NCBI GenBank assembly: GCA_937922805.1
Contig: CALAJV010000033.1
Location: 1 to 61,588 of the forward strand
Reading direction: 5' to 3'
DNA: 61,588 nucleotides
DNA from: an uncultured Acidimicrobiales bacterium
Lineage (GTDB): Bacteria > Actinomycetota > Acidimicrobiia > Acidimicrobiales > SZUA-35
Of this stretch, positions 36,758-46,053 are shown in pieces (positions within the stretch are counted from its first letter, which is position 1; each line of letters opens with the position of its first letter). A program made the translations under genes and the position numbers. The notes beneath the pieces were generated by a model. It had not been told where the DNA came from, did no database searches, and saw only the letters and a program-made list of their open reading frames with translations.

Positions 36758-38044
36758 GTGAGCACAATTGATCAGATTATCGGCCGTGAGGTTCTTGACT
36801 CACGGGGTAATCCAACCGTTGAAGTTGAGGTAGTTTTGGCCTCGGGGGCTTATGGGCGTGCCCTGGTTCCTTCGGGCGCGTCGACCGGCCAATTCGAGGC
36901 AGTCGAATTACGTGACGGCGGCGACCGTTACATGGGTAAAGGTGTCCTTACCGCAGTCGACCATGTGAACACCACAGTGCAGGGCGCACTTGCTGGCGTT
37001 GACGCCTACGGGCAACGAGAGGTCGACCAACTACTAATAGATTTGGACGGCACCCCGAACAAGTCAAAGTTGGGCGCCAATGCGATCCTTGGTGTGAGCT
37101 TGGCTGTCGCCCGCGCTGCTGCTGCTGACCTTGCGTTGCCGTTGTATCGGTATGTTGGCGGTGCGAACGCCCACCAGCTTCCGGTCCCGATGATGAACGT
37201 GTTGAATGGCGGCGAACACGCTGACAACAACATCGACTTCCAAGAGTTCATGATTATGCCGATTGGCGCTGAGACCTTCTCCCAGGGACTCCAATGGGGC
37301 GTGGAAACCTACCATCATTTGAAAGCGGTCCTAACCGAACGAGGACTTTCAACCGCGATCGGTGATGAGGGAGGCTTTGCTCCCAATCTTGGTTCGAACG
37401 AAGAAGCCGTCCAGCTGTTGTTGGAAGCAATTGAGCGAGCTGGGCGTACCCCAGGCGACGACATTGCGCTCACGATGGACGTCGCATCGACTGAATTCTA
37501 TGAAGGTGGTAACTACGTTCTAGCCGGTGAAGGCCGAACACTCTCACCGTCGGAGATGGTTGACTTGCTGACTGATCTAGCAGACCGCTACCCGATCGTT
37601 TCTATCGAGGACGGTATGGCGGAAGAAGATTGGGAAGGGTGGGCTGCCCTCACAGCGAAGGTTGGCGATCGCTGCCAACTGGTTGGTGACGACCTATTCG
37701 TTACCAACACCGAGCGTCTAGGCCGAGGAATCGATGAGGGCATTGCCAATTCGATTCTCGTCAAAGTGAACCAAATTGGATCGTTGAGCGAGACGTTGGA
37801 GGCGGTACAACTGGCCGCTATCAACGGATACACCTCAGTTATGTCGCATCGGTCAGGCGAGACCGAAGACACAACCATCAGTGACCTTGCAGTCGCTACC
37901 AACTGTGGACAGATCAAAACCGGAGCGCCAGCTCGAAGCGATCGGGTGGCGAAATACAACCAACTTTTGCGGATCGAAGATGATCTGGGGTCAGCTGCTC
38001 ATTATCCGGGCAAGGACGCACTAGCGATCGGCAAACCTTCGTAA
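36758..38044 (+). CDS. eno: Enolase
   Basis: 428 residues from GTG 36758; an upstream extension to 36683 is rejected because GREVLDSRGNPTVE should be near the N-terminus and the strong ribosome binding site precedes this GTG. Converts 2-phosphoglycerate to phosphoenolpyruvate in glycolysis. Motifs: RALVPSGASTG, NVLNGGEHADNN, DEGGFAPNLGSNE (catalytic Glu), MDVASTEF, SIEDGMAEEDW, VGDDLFVTN, VKVNQIGSL and VMSHRSGETED. Preceded by 260 bp without genes. Confidence 0.97.
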   Translation: MSTIDQIIGREVLDSRGNPTVEVEVVLASGAYGRALVPSGASTGQFEAVELRDGGDRYMGKGVLTAVDHVNTTVQGALAGVDAYGQREVDQLLIDLDGTPNKSKLGANAILGVSLAVARAAAADLALPLYRYVGGANAHQLPVPMMNVLNGGEHADNNIDFQEFMIMPIGAETFSQGLQWGVETYHHLKAVLTERGLSTAIGDEGGFAPNLGSNEEAVQLLLEAIERAGRTPGDDIALTMDVASTEFYEGGNYVLAGEGRTLSPSEMVDLLTDLADRYPIVSIEDGMAEEDWEGWAALTAKVGDRCQLVGDDLFVTNTERLGRGIDEGIANSILVKVNQIGSLSETLEAVQLAAINGYTSVMSHRSGETEDTTISDLAVATNCGQIKTGAPARSDRVAKYNQLLRIEDDLGSAAHYPGKDALAIGKPS

Positions 38045-38133
38045 AGCGCCAATCTGAAAGCTGTTCAGGAAACCACAACCGACGCCAACCAACACGAAAG
38101 CAACGTGCAACCTAGGCACCTTTACCACCCCTC

Positions 38134-38586
38134 ATGACAACGAAGAAGAAGCCACCACCGAAAAGATCCAGAGGCGGATCGAACCCATCTAAGCGCTCGC
38201 CAACATCTCGCGCCGCCTCTTCTAGTGCTTCATCAGTTCCTCTGGGTCGGCCTAGGGGGCGGTCAATTCAAAAGAGTCAACCCGAGGCATTGCAAGGCGT
38301 CGATCGGCTACGGGAAATGGCGCCGGTGGTCATAATGGGTTTGCTAGCGGTGGTCGTATTAGGAGGGCTTGCGGTTTTGCCAGCTCGAACCTGGATCTCG
38401 CAACGACAGCAAACAAGGGATGCGCAGGCCGAAGTCGAACGTCTCGATGTCGAGGCGGCCGAGTTGGGCCGACAACTTGAGCTGCTTGAAACCGATGCTG
38501 AGATGGAGCGGCGAGCTCGTCGGGATTTCGACCTTGTCTATCCGGGCGAAGAGAGCTACCGCATTCTTCCTTCCGAAGAGCCGTAG
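38134..38586 (+). CDS. ftsB: Septum formation initiator family protein (FtsB/DivIC)
   Basis: 150 residues from ATG. A basic, Ser/Pro-rich cytoplasmic N-terminus (1-58), one membrane helix (about 62-88) and an extracytoplasmic coiled coil (about 95-135) ending in ARRDFDLVYPGEESYRI, the typical FtsB/DivIC signature. Part of the FtsQLB divisome activator. In mycobacteria it lies directly after eno and before a DUF501 gene; here the downstream neighbour is displaced by 8 kb. Converges with the K+ channel gene 4 bp away. Confidence 0.88.
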   Translation: MTTKKKPPPKRSRGGSNPSKRSPTSRAASSSASSVPLGRPRGRSIQKSQPEALQGVDRLREMAPVVIMGLLAVVVLGGLAVLPARTWISQRQQTRDAQAEVERLDVEAAELGRQLELLETDAEMERRARRDFDLVYPGEESYRILPSEEP

Positions 38587-38590
38587 CAGT

Positions 38591-39640
38591 TCAGCTGTTT
38601 GGATCTGGCTCGCGCAGTACAACGAGCCGGTCGCCAGAATCAAGGATCGATCGATCCATCTCTGCTTGGCTAAGCCGCCTCCCGGCCCGGACAATAGCTA
38701 ACAAGGTCGTGCCCGGGGGAGCGCCAAGCGATCCATCAACCATTACCGGCGACACCTCGGCCAGGTCGAGTCCAGTGCCAGCGTCAAGAATGTCGTCGAG
38801 AACCTTTACTGTTTGTGGAGCGTAGGTGCTTAGGCCAAGCATCCTTCCGACTGCTGCGGTGGCGTCAATGACCTCGTCGGCCCCGCTCTGGCGGAGCAAG
38901 TGGAGGTTCTCTTGCTCCAAGCCTCCAGCGACAATGTGAACATCGGGGTTTAGCTCACGAGCAGTCAAGGTGATCAATACTGCGGTATCGTCACGATTGG
39001 TCGTAATGATGACGCCTCGCGCTCGTTCGATTGCGGCTTGAGCGAGCACGGTTCTTTGTGCCGCGTCGCCAACGATTGCCACGAACCCTTCGTTGGCGGC
39101 TATGCCAATGCGTTCGGGGTCAAGGTCGACTGCGACGATCTGTTCTTTCGGTACTCCCCGCTGCATCAAATCCTTGCCAGCGCTATGACCAGTAGATCCG
39201 AATCCACAAATGACGAAATGGTTGTTCACTTTTTGACTCCAGCGTTTCGTTAAGATGTGCTTTCTCGATTGATCAGTTAGCACCTCGACCGTGGTGCTAA
39301 CGACTAAGATCAGGAACAGTATTCGAGCAGGCGTAATGAGCAGAATGGTCGCTAATCGCGAACTTGTGCTCACCGCAGTGATATCTCCATAGCCAGTCGT
39401 CGTCACGGTGACTGATGCGTAGTACAAAGCATCGATGAATCCGATATCACCGCCGGCCGAATCGACATATCCGTCGCTTCCCAGGGTTACAACTACGCCC
39501 ACGAAGACGACGAGAAACAGGGCTAGGCCGATTCTGCGAATCACCGCCGATAGGGGTGCCCGTTCTCGAGAAGGCAGTTGTACCAGGTCGATTGCTCGTT
39601 CAATCGATGGACTCGTGCCCGATGTAGATCTTCCGCTCAC
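38591..39640 (-). CDS. K+ channel with RCK (TrkA-N/TrkA-C) domains
   Basis: 349 residues from GTG. Two membrane helices flank a pore loop whose filter is TTGYGD (residues 81-86), giving K+ selectivity. The cytoplasmic part holds an NAD-type Rossmann RCK domain (HFVICGFGSTGHSAGKDL, then EQIVAVDLDPER) and a C-terminal TrkA-C domain. It resembles MthK-like ligand-gated channels. The gene converges with ftsB. It marks the left side of the insertion between ftsB and DUF501-ppx. Confidence 0.93.
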   Translation of the reverse strand: MSGRSTSGTSPSIERAIDLVQLPSRERAPLSAVIRRIGLALFLVVFVGVVVTLGSDGYVDSAGGDIGFIDALYYASVTVTTTGYGDITAVSTSSRLATILLITPARILFLILVVSTTVEVLTDQSRKHILTKRWSQKVNNHFVICGFGSTGHSAGKDLMQRGVPKEQIVAVDLDPERIGIAANEGFVAIVGDAAQRTVLAQAAIERARGVIITTNRDDTAVLITLTARELNPDVHIVAGGLEQENLHLLRQSGADEVIDATAAVGRMLGLSTYAPQTVKVLDDILDAGTGLDLAEVSPVMVDGSLGAPPGTTLLAIVRAGRRLSQAEMDRSILDSGDRLVVLREPDPNS

Positions 39641-39662
39641 GTGGCTGATACTACACCGAGGT

Positions 39663-40568
39663 TCACATTTGGGGATGGAAGTGGTGCGCTAAAAGCTCAA
39701 CCCCATCGACTAGGCGTGGCCCAGGCCGGACAATGTACGCATCGCCATCAACCGCAAAGGCTCGGCCCGCTTTGGCCGCCGGCGACGAAGCGATCTCTGG
39801 CCGCTGCAGTACTTGTTCAAGTTGAGCTTGCGCGGCGGCGTGATCAAAACCGCAGGGTGCCACGATCAGCACATCGGGGTTTGACTCGGCTACCGCATCC
39901 CAATTCAGTTCGGTCGATCGTCCGCCGGGGGCCGCAAGTAGGGGTTCCCCACCAGCGGCGACAATCTGATCCGGGATCCAGTGCCCGGGGCCGAACGGAG
40001 GATCCGGCCATTCTAGTAACAGAACTTTTGGCCGGTCCCGGTCGGCAACTCGGGCGCGGATGGCGGCTAGTCGTTCTCGAAGTCGTTGTACCTGGGTCGG
40101 TTCTGTGTGAACTTGATCGTTGGAGCTTGCTGAGCTAGTTGGTCCGCCAACAATCGCCCAGTGGAGGCGGGTCATTTCGTCGAATACGGCGCCGAGCGTC
40201 ATCGGGTCGTAGCTGAATACGTTGCTGTCGCAACCGAGCTGTTCCAGCGCAGCATCCACATCGCCCGAGGGTAAAGCGCATACCCGACACAGATCTTGCG
40301 AAACGATCAGGTCGGGATCAAGCGAAAGGAGGAGTGTCCGGTCGAGGTGGTAGAGCTCGGTGCCGTTGCGCACCGCTTCGTTTAGTATCCGATCGATCTC
40401 AGCCGGAGCGGTATCGGGGGGAATAATGGTGTCGGTGACTTGGGGGAGCTCGGACGCCTCATCCGGATAGTGACACTCGAAGGTAACGCCGACGACGCGG
40501 TCACCGTGTCCCAAAAACCAGAGAACCTCGGTGGCTGACGGTAGGAGAGAGATTATCCGTTCAGCCAC
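39663..40568 (-). CDS. BtuF-like substrate-binding protein without signal peptide
   Basis: 301 residues from GTG. Helical-backbone metal/cobalamin-binding fold: RIISLLPSATEVLWFLGHGDRVVGVT, then SQDLCRVCALPSGDV, LLLEWPDPPFGPGHWIPDQI and NPDVLIVAPCGFD. The N-terminus starts directly in the fold, so no export signal is visible; an upstream start cannot supply one because the frame lacks a hydrophobic segment. Homologues without signals are annotated as cobalamin-binding proteins in many bacteria; the cysteines in DLCRVCALP might bind a cofactor. No permease gene next to it, so it may be a cytoplasmic carrier or sensor. Confidence 0.82.
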   Translation of the reverse strand: MAERIISLLPSATEVLWFLGHGDRVVGVTFECHYPDEASELPQVTDTIIPPDTAPAEIDRILNEAVRNGTELYHLDRTLLLSLDPDLIVSQDLCRVCALPSGDVDAALEQLGCDSNVFSYDPMTLGAVFDEMTRLHWAIVGGPTSSASSNDQVHTEPTQVQRLRERLAAIRARVADRDRPKVLLLEWPDPPFGPGHWIPDQIVAAGGEPLLAAPGGRSTELNWDAVAESNPDVLIVAPCGFDHAAAQAQLEQVLQRPEIASSPAAKAGRAFAVDGDAYIVRPGPRLVDGVELLAHHFHPQM

Positions 40569-40641
40569 TGAGGTCTCCGAGTCTTGCTAATTGCGTTCGG
40601 GGTTGGATGTTGCCTGTGCCGGTCCGAATCGCAGTATGCGG

Positions 40642-41472
40642 CTACTCGATACCGGCTTCTTGTAGTGCTCGCCTCGTGAGGACCCGAGCCAAATGACTTC
40701 GATAATCAACGCCGGCGTTTAAGTCGCTCGAGGGCTGCATTCCCGTTGCTGCTTGTTCAGCTGCTTCGGCTGCTGTCGCCCCGCCGGTTAGTGCTTCTTC
40801 TACTGCCGTTGCCCGGATCGGTGTTGGTGCCATGTTGACCAGCGCCACTTTGGCTGAGCCATTTGTTCGCTGCGCTGAAACGCCAACGATGGCCCAGTCC
40901 TGAGCTCGTCGATTGAACTTTTGGAAGTTCCAACCTTCGCCGGTGTGCTTCGGAATTCGGATTTCGGTGATCATCTCTGTCGGCTCGAGGCTCGACTCCA
41001 AGAACCCGGCGAAAAGATCGGCAGCATCGATTACGCGTTCGCCGCCAGCGGCGCTACGGGCCACTACAGAGCCGCCCATAGCGAGAAGAACCGACGGATG
41101 GTCAGCGGCCGCGTCGGCGTGGGCTAGCGAGCCGCCTAGCGTGCCTCGATGTCGGACTTGAGGGTCGCCAACGTGGCTGGTGGCGTGGGCCAATAAAGGC
41201 GCATGCTCTTGGACGAGATCGTTCGTCTCTACGTCGCGATGTCGAGTTAGGGCACCGATGGCGATGTGATCTCCACCGTCGTTGACATACGACAGGTCGT
41301 TGAGGCGACCAATGTCAACTACTACCGACGGGTAGGCAAGTCGAAGCTTCATCATTGGAAGCAGCGAGTGGCCGCCTGCCATTAGCTTTGCTTCATCTCC
41401 GTGTTCGCCCAAAGCGGCTAGTGCCTCATCAGCGGAACCGGCTCGAACGTAGTCAAAGGCTACGGGGATCAT
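40642..41472 (-). CDS. coxM: FAD-binding medium subunit of a molybdenum hydroxylase (CoxM family)
   Basis: 276 residues from ATG 41472, which overlaps the coxS stop by 4 bp (ATGA). CoxM/FAD_binding_5 fold: MIPVAFDYVRAGSADEAL, LMAGGHSLLPMMKLR, GALTRHRDV and the second FAD loop DPQVRHRGTLGGSLAHADAA. It transfers electrons from the Mo/Fe-S centres to an acceptor. The usual partner CoxL (Mo-cofactor subunit) is absent here. CO dehydrogenase or another carboxylate/aldehyde-oxidising enzyme of the family is possible; the sequence alone does not decide. Confidence 0.9.
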   Translation of the reverse strand: MIPVAFDYVRAGSADEALAALGEHGDEAKLMAGGHSLLPMMKLRLAYPSVVVDIGRLNDLSYVNDGGDHIAIGALTRHRDVETNDLVQEHAPLLAHATSHVGDPQVRHRGTLGGSLAHADAAADHPSVLLAMGGSVVARSAAGGERVIDAADLFAGFLESSLEPTEMITEIRIPKHTGEGWNFQKFNRRAQDWAIVGVSAQRTNGSAKVALVNMAPTPIRATAVEEALTGGATAAEAAEQAATGMQPSSDLNAGVDYRSHLARVLTRRALQEAGIE

Positions 41473-41930
41473 TTGCCACCTCCAGAAGCGCTCAGTACTG
41501 CTTTTACAATGTTGTGGTAGCCGGTACAGCGGCACAGATTGCCTTCGAGGCCGACTCGAACTTCGGTCTCGGTTGGGTTTGGATTTTCATCGAGCAGCGA
41601 AACTGAGGCCATGACCATCCCTGGCGTGCAGTAGCCGCACTGGAGGGCGTGGCAGTTCATGAACGCCTCTTGCATTGGGTGCATTTGTTCACCGTCGGCA
41701 AGGCCTTCGATCGTAGTGACCGCTTGACCATCGGCTTGAACCGCCAGCATCGTGCAAGACTTGACCGCCTCGCCGTTGAGATGGAGAGTGCAGGCCCCAC
41801 ACGACGATGTGTCGCATCCGATGTTGGTTCCTGTTAGTCCAACTGTATCTCGAATGAAGTGCACCAAAAGCGTGCGTGGCTCGACATCAGCAGAGTGGCT
41901 GGCGCCGTTGACCTCAACGGTGATTTCCAC
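41469..41930 (-). CDS. coxS: 2Fe-2S small subunit of a molybdenum hydroxylase (CoxS family)
   Basis: 153 residues. GTG 41930 is chosen because AGGAAGGGA lies upstream and the family begins with xITVEVNG; the longer frame to 42119 has no similarity. Two Fe-S clusters: N-terminal CDTSSCGAC with a fourth cysteine in EAVKSC, C-terminal CGYCTPGM with LCRCTGYHN. Upstream of and coupled to coxM. The order S-M differs from the common M-S-L arrangement, and L is missing. Confidence 0.93.
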   Translation of the reverse strand: MEITVEVNGASHSADVEPRTLLVHFIRDTVGLTGTNIGCDTSSCGACTLHLNGEAVKSCTMLAVQADGQAVTTIEGLADGEQMHPMQEAFMNCHALQCGYCTPGMVMASVSLLDENPNPTETEVRVGLEGNLCRCTGYHNIVKAVLSASGGGK

Positions 41931-42205
41931 GAGTGTCCCTTCCTCACGTGATTGACAGCTAGAGGATGTTCCTCTAACCGTTAGCTCGTTTACTAGCTTG
42001 ATCCTGAATAAATGTAGTAGCAGTCGTAACTTTTTTTCTACTTGCGGGATTGTTGCACAGATTCGCCAAAATCTCACCTTCGCGACCCCTGAAAGTTCGA
42101 ATCCACGTATCCGAGTCATCCCGAACAGACAGTTTCGTCAATTTGTACAACGACCGACCCCGACTCCGGGATGGTTCGAATTTAGACTTGCGTAGTCAGC
42201 CAGGC

Positions 42206-42754
42206 CTAATCGTTGCTGTCGGTCGGGGTCGGGCTGATAGTTGTGGGCGGGGTTGTGCAATCAAGGTCGCCCGATTCGCAAAGCTCGTCGAAGTTGGCGC
42301 CGAACCAGAGAAGTCCGCCAAAGAGCACGATTGTGAGAGCAAGCATTGCCAGTTGAGCTAGCAAGGCAATCGTGTTGAGGACAATTCCAGCCCACGCCAT
42401 TCCTATTCCCGGCTGTTGACTTCGTTTGATCTGACGCAGCCCAACAATTGAGGCGATGAATCCGAACAGGCTTACTGGCAAGAAAAGGAAACCGAAGAGT
42501 AGTAGCGCGAAAAATAGGCTTAGAACGAGCGAGCCCAGTCCGACTATCAGTCCACATAGCGCCCAGCCATTGGTGCTGGCCTGGTTTGAGGCCTGTCCCC
42601 AATTCTGGTTGCCGCTTCCATCGGGCTGGTGAGGGTAGATCGGTTGGGGATGACGTTGTTCGGGGGTGAATTGCCCGGGATGAACTTGAGATGCCGGGTT
42701 CGGTTGTGGCTGGTATCCCCAGGGCTGAGCGCCGTCAGGTAATTGGTCAGACAT
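42206..42754 (-). CDS. DUF4190 domain membrane protein
   Basis: 182 residues from ATG. A Pro/Gln/Gly-rich cytoplasmic N-terminus (1-60) precedes two membrane helices (about 65-100 and 115-150) typical of DUF4190 (ALCGLIVGLGSLVLSLF, GFIASIVGLRQIKRS). It ends with a short cysteine pair (LCESGDLDC) and a Thr/Pro tail. Similar small membrane proteins are common in Actinobacteria with unknown function. Transcribed divergently from the second BON/OmpA gene. Confidence 0.82.
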   Translation of the reverse strand: MSDQLPDGAQPWGYQPQPNPASQVHPGQFTPEQRHPQPIYPHQPDGSGNQNWGQASNQASTNGWALCGLIVGLGSLVLSLFFALLLFGFLFLPVSLFGFIASIVGLRQIKRSQQPGIGMAWAGIVLNTIALLAQLAMLALTIVLFGGLLWFGANFDELCESGDLDCTTPPTTISPTPTDSND

Positions 42755-43017
42755 GTCCCGCCCTCGTGGGTAAAGGAATTGACGAGTAAGCGTACATCTG
42801 GGTTCGGAGTACGTCAGCGCGACGCACAGTGCGTGTCTGGTGTCAGTGGAATTTGGGCGTAGAGAAGGCCGCCGGAACGATGAGAATAGCTACAAATTTT
42901 TACCAAATACGGTTATTGGGGTGCCATTCGAGGCCCATGAACCCCTTTTCGGATGCTTTATGTGACTTTTCTTCCGAAATCCGCGACTTCGAGGCCTTTT
43001 TGCCGTCACATTAACTT

Positions 43018-44067
43018 GTGGAAACCTCGCACAATGACCCCAATAGAAATGCTAACGATGACGACGATCGCGGTGCAGCCGTTGGCCAAGCCAAGCTGTT
43101 GCCCGAGTGGAACGTTGCCGCCGACGACCAAATCGTCTTGGCCGGACTTGCCGTAGTTGCGGCCATGATTGGCCTCTTCGGCTGGAATGCATGGCGCAGC
43201 GACGACGAACCAGCTGAGATCGTGGCTGCGGTTTCAACGGTTGTCGAAGCCGCTGATGACGACGAGCCGGACGTACTAGTCCCGGTTCCGACTACCGCAG
43301 CGCCGACAACGACTGAGGCTCCGACAACCACCGAAGCGGTGGAAGAGGAGCCAGCGGCCGTCATCGGTGACGTTCAAGCCGCTGTTGATCCGTTTCCCGG
43401 TGCGATCACCGGAACAAACAACGGTGCAGTAGCGGTGTTGACCGGATTCGTCGCCAACGATGCCGAAAGCAGCGAAGCGGAAACCGCAGCAGCCGCAGTT
43501 GAAGGAATCGACAGCGTTGACAATCAACTCGTCATTCTTGAACCCGATGTTGCCAGCGCTTTGACCGGCGAAGGCGTTAAGGCTGCGGGTGCAGCAGGAA
43601 TCGGAACAGTTATTACTGCTCGAGGAACGCTAGACAGCGAAGACGGCCGGGCCCCTGCGCTCGCCGCTGCGGCTGCAGTCGATGGTGTTACCGAAGTAGT
43701 AGACGAGCTTCAGGTCAGCGTCACCGCTGATCTGAACGCACTGCCGCAGGTACAGTTTGAGACTGCTTCAGCCGTGATCTTGGAAGAGAGCTTCGCTGAT
43801 CTTGATCAAGCAGCCGAACTCTTGCTAGGCGCCCCTGATGCCAAGGTTGAGGTTCAGGGCTACACCGATATCCGAGGTGATGAGGATGCCAACTTGGGCC
43901 TCAGTATCTCCCGATCGAATGCTGTGCGCGATTACCTCATTGGTAAGGGCGTCGACGAAGCGAACCTAACAGCGCAGGGCTTCGGTGAAACCGAACAGTT
44001 TGGCGCCGGTGAATCCGACGAAGCATTGGCCGCAAACCGCCTCGTACGGTTCGAGGACATCAGCTAG
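43018..44067 (+). CDS. Membrane-anchored BON/OmpA-domain protein
   Basis: 349 residues from GTG. Polar N-terminus, one membrane helix (about 41-58), an acidic linker with Thr/Pro repeats (TTAAPTTTEAPTTTEA), two BON-like segments (about 120-170 and 185-245) and an OmpA domain (about 250-345: VEVQGYTDIRGDEDANLGLS, then SRSNAVRDYLIGKG). The second cell-wall-binding BON/OmpA protein of the window; shares architecture with the partial gene at 1-957 but not its repeats. The final segment LVRFEDIS differs from the canonical RRIEFRV. Terminator at 44100. Confidence 0.86.
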   Translation: METSHNDPNRNANDDDDRGAAVGQAKLLPEWNVAADDQIVLAGLAVVAAMIGLFGWNAWRSDDEPAEIVAAVSTVVEAADDDEPDVLVPVPTTAAPTTTEAPTTTEAVEEEPAAVIGDVQAAVDPFPGAITGTNNGAVAVLTGFVANDAESSEAETAAAAVEGIDSVDNQLVILEPDVASALTGEGVKAAGAAGIGTVITARGTLDSEDGRAPALAAAAAVDGVTEVVDELQVSVTADLNALPQVQFETASAVILEESFADLDQAAELLLGAPDAKVEVQGYTDIRGDEDANLGLSISRSNAVRDYLIGKGVDEANLTAQGFGETEQFGAGESDEALAANRLVRFEDIS

Positions 44068-44099
44068 TCAATCGTTAGTTCAACTATCTAGATCAAACT

Positions 44100-44144
44100 G
44101 AGCCTGCTGGTAAGGAAACTTACCGGCAGGCTCATTTGATTTTG
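44100..44144 (+). terminator. Strong Rho-independent terminator
   Basis: GAGCCTGCTGGTAAG (44100-44114) pairs with CTTACCGGCAGGCTC (44119-44133), one G-T wobble, around a GAAA tetraloop, followed by ATTTGATTTT. Ends the BON/OmpA transcript. Confidence 0.92.
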
Positions 44145-44216
44145 GCCGATCATGGTCGGGACAGAATCTCGATCATCGAATCTTGGTGGCGATCCCAGAC
44201 CGACTAGGATTAGCGG

Positions 44217-44531
44217 ATGAAAGAAATCCTTGGTGATCTGGAAACCTGGCGCCGCCAGGGAAAGAAGATCGCGATAGCTCGAGTAGTTGACATTGAGGGT
44301 TCTGGTCCCCGCTTGCCCGGCGCGGCAATGGCAGTCAACGAAGACGGCCAGGTGGCTGGCTCGGTATCTGGCGGTTGTGTCGAGGGTGCAGTCGTGGTCG
44401 AGTCACTCGAGTGCCTCAAGACCGGAGAGCGAAAGATTGTGACCTTCGGATACTCCGATGACGAAGCCTTCGCTGTCGGCTTAACCTGCGGCGGCACCAT
44501 ACATCTGTTCCTCGAACCACTCGATTGGTAA
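44217..44531 (+). CDS. XdhC/CoxI N-terminal domain protein
   Basis: 104 residues from ATG. Stand-alone XdhC_CoxI domain (PF02625 type): KKIAIARVVDIEGSGPRLPG, VAGSVSGGCVEGAV, and GLTCGGTIHLFLEPL. XdhC proteins bind molybdenum cofactor and help insert it, in sulfurated form, into xanthine dehydrogenase-family enzymes. First of a compact run of four maturation genes (overlaps 7, 4 and 10 bp). The second half of the protein is encoded by the next gene, a known split form. Confidence 0.88.
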   Translation: MKEILGDLETWRRQGKKIAIARVVDIEGSGPRLPGAAMAVNEDGQVAGSVSGGCVEGAVVVESLECLKTGERKIVTFGYSDDEAFAVGLTCGGTIHLFLEPLDW

Positions 44532-45385
44532 CGCCATTGTCTGATCCATCAAACGCCAACGGCGATTCGTTGTTCGAGATACTCAGGGCCGAGATCGCTG
44601 CTCAAACCCCAGTCGCCCTGGCCACTATCGTCGAAGCAGACCTGGATGAAATCCAACGCCAACAGCCTGGAGCTCCAACGACGGGAGCCAAGCTTTTGTT
44701 GCGACCTGATTTTGAGCCCCTAGGTACGCTCGGTAACGCTGATCTTGATCGAGTGGTACAACGAGACGGACTAGGTGAGCTAGCCGCCGGTACCAGCGGT
44801 ATTCGTCACTATGGTCCCAACGGTGAGGCCAGACAAGAAGAGCTCGGGGTGTTCATCGAATCATTTGCTCCGCCGCCGCAGATGTTGATTTTTGGTGCCG
44901 TCGATTTTACCGCTGCTTTGAGTCGGGTCGCCAAAGTCCTGGGCTACGTCGTGACTGTTTGCGATGCTCGGCCAGTCTTCGCCACGACGCAACGTTTCCC
45001 ACACGCCGATCACGTAGTTGTAGATTGGCCTCACCGATTGCTCGAAAAGGTAGGAGACGACCTTGGCCCTCGGGACGCCATATGTGTGTTGACTCATGAT
45101 CCAAAGTTTGATGTTCCGGCCGTTATCGGTGCTCTCAAAACTGAGGCTGGGTACATCGGAGCGATGGGTTCTCGGCGTACCACGCAAGATCGGAACCGTC
45201 GACTGAGCGAAGAAGGGGTAAACGAAGCCGATCTGGCGACGGTCATGGCCCCTATCGGACTCGACTTGGGCGCTCGAACACCAGAAGAAACTGCCATCTC
45301 AATCTGCGCCGAAATTATCGCCAAACGGTCGGGCCGAGCGGCTCCCTCATTAGCTCAGACCTCCGGCGATATCCACGCTCGGTGA
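44525..45385 (+). CDS. XdhC family protein with C-terminal Rossmann domain
   Basis: 286 residues with TTG 44525, or 282 with TTG 44537; neither has a strong ribosome binding site and both overlap or abut the previous stop. The N-terminal part is a diverged XdhC_CoxI segment; the C-terminal Rossmann domain has LIFGAVDFTAALSRVAKVLG, VCDARPVFATTQRFPHAD, LTHDPKFDVPAV and YIGAMGSRRTTQDR. Works with the preceding XdhC domain in maturation of molybdenum hydroxylases, matching CoxF/CoxI-type factors. Overlaps the next gene by 4 bp (GTGA). Confidence 0.85.
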   Translation: MVTPLSDPSNANGDSLFEILRAEIAAQTPVALATIVEADLDEIQRQQPGAPTTGAKLLLRPDFEPLGTLGNADLDRVVQRDGLGELAAGTSGIRHYGPNGEARQEELGVFIESFAPPPQMLIFGAVDFTAALSRVAKVLGYVVTVCDARPVFATTQRFPHADHVVVDWPHRLLEKVGDDLGPRDAICVLTHDPKFDVPAVIGALKTEAGYIGAMGSRRTTQDRNRRLSEEGVNEADLATVMAPIGLDLGARTPEETAISICAEIIAKRSGRAAPSLAQTSGDIHAR

Positions 45386-46053
45386 GCGCTGACAACGAAT
45401 CCGAATTTGGCGTGGGCGACAGCCGGGTCCACGCTCGTTCCCGAACGGCGGCAGTAGTGTTGGCCGGAGGCGCCGGTAGCCGCTTCCAGGCATCGGTAGA
45501 AAACGCCGATCTGCCCAACCAAGAGCAAGGGCCAGGCCCGAGGCACAAACTTCTAGTTGAGTTCCGAGGAGCCCCTCTAGTTTCGTGGGCAATAGAGGCA
45601 GCGCACACGGCGTCGTTTGAACGGCTCTACGTCATCAGCGGAGCGGTACCAATTGCCGAGATCGCTTCTGCTGCGTCTGGCGGGACAGCAGTGGTGGTCG
45701 AGAACGATAATTGGCGTTCGGGGCAAGCGTCCTCGTTGGCGGCGGCTATAGACGCCGCGCAAGCTGAAGGGTTCGACGCCGTTGTCATTGGTCTGGGCGA
45801 TCAGCCCCTGGTCCCTGCTGAGGCGTGGCGGGCAGTCGCTAAGGGTGAAGGTCCAATCGTGGTCGCGTCGTTCGGTGGTAAGCGTCGCCCGCCGGTCAAA
45901 CTGGATAAGTCGGTCTGGAACGACGTTCCCCGTGATGGTGACGAGGGAGCGAGAAACCTTTTTCGACTACGCCCTGAGCTAGTTTCTGAGATATCGTGTG
46001 CAGGTAATCCAGTTGATATCGACACGATTGAGGACCTCGACCAGTGGAACTAA
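45382..46053 (+). CDS. MobA/MocA-like nucleotidyltransferase
   Basis: 223 residues from GTG. Nucleotidyltransferase fold: VVLAGGAGSRF, KLLVEFRGAPLVSWAIEAA, VVIGLGDQPLVPAEAW and KRRPPVKL. This matches MocA/MobA-like proteins that transfer CMP or GMP to molybdenum cofactor. Within a cox cluster it would make the CMP form (MCD) used by CO dehydrogenase and related enzymes; inferred from context. An unusual insert of about 20 residues (ASVENADLPNQEQGPGPRH) interrupts the N-terminal region. Confidence 0.85.
   Translation: MSADNESEFGVGDSRVHARSRTAAVVLAGGAGSRFQASVENADLPNQEQGPGPRHKLLVEFRGAPLVSWAIEAAHTASFERLYVISGAVPIAEIASAASGGTAVVVENDNWRSGQASSLAAAIDAAQAEGFDAVVIGLGDQPLVPAEAWRAVAKGEGPIVVASFGGKRRPPVKLDKSVWNDVPRDGDEGARNLFRLRPELVSEISCAGNPVDIDTIEDLDQWN

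Noticed and set aside
39578..40138. 186-codon plus-strand open frame
   Set aside because: Opposite the BtuF-like gene; Arg/Gln-rich with no recognisable motif.
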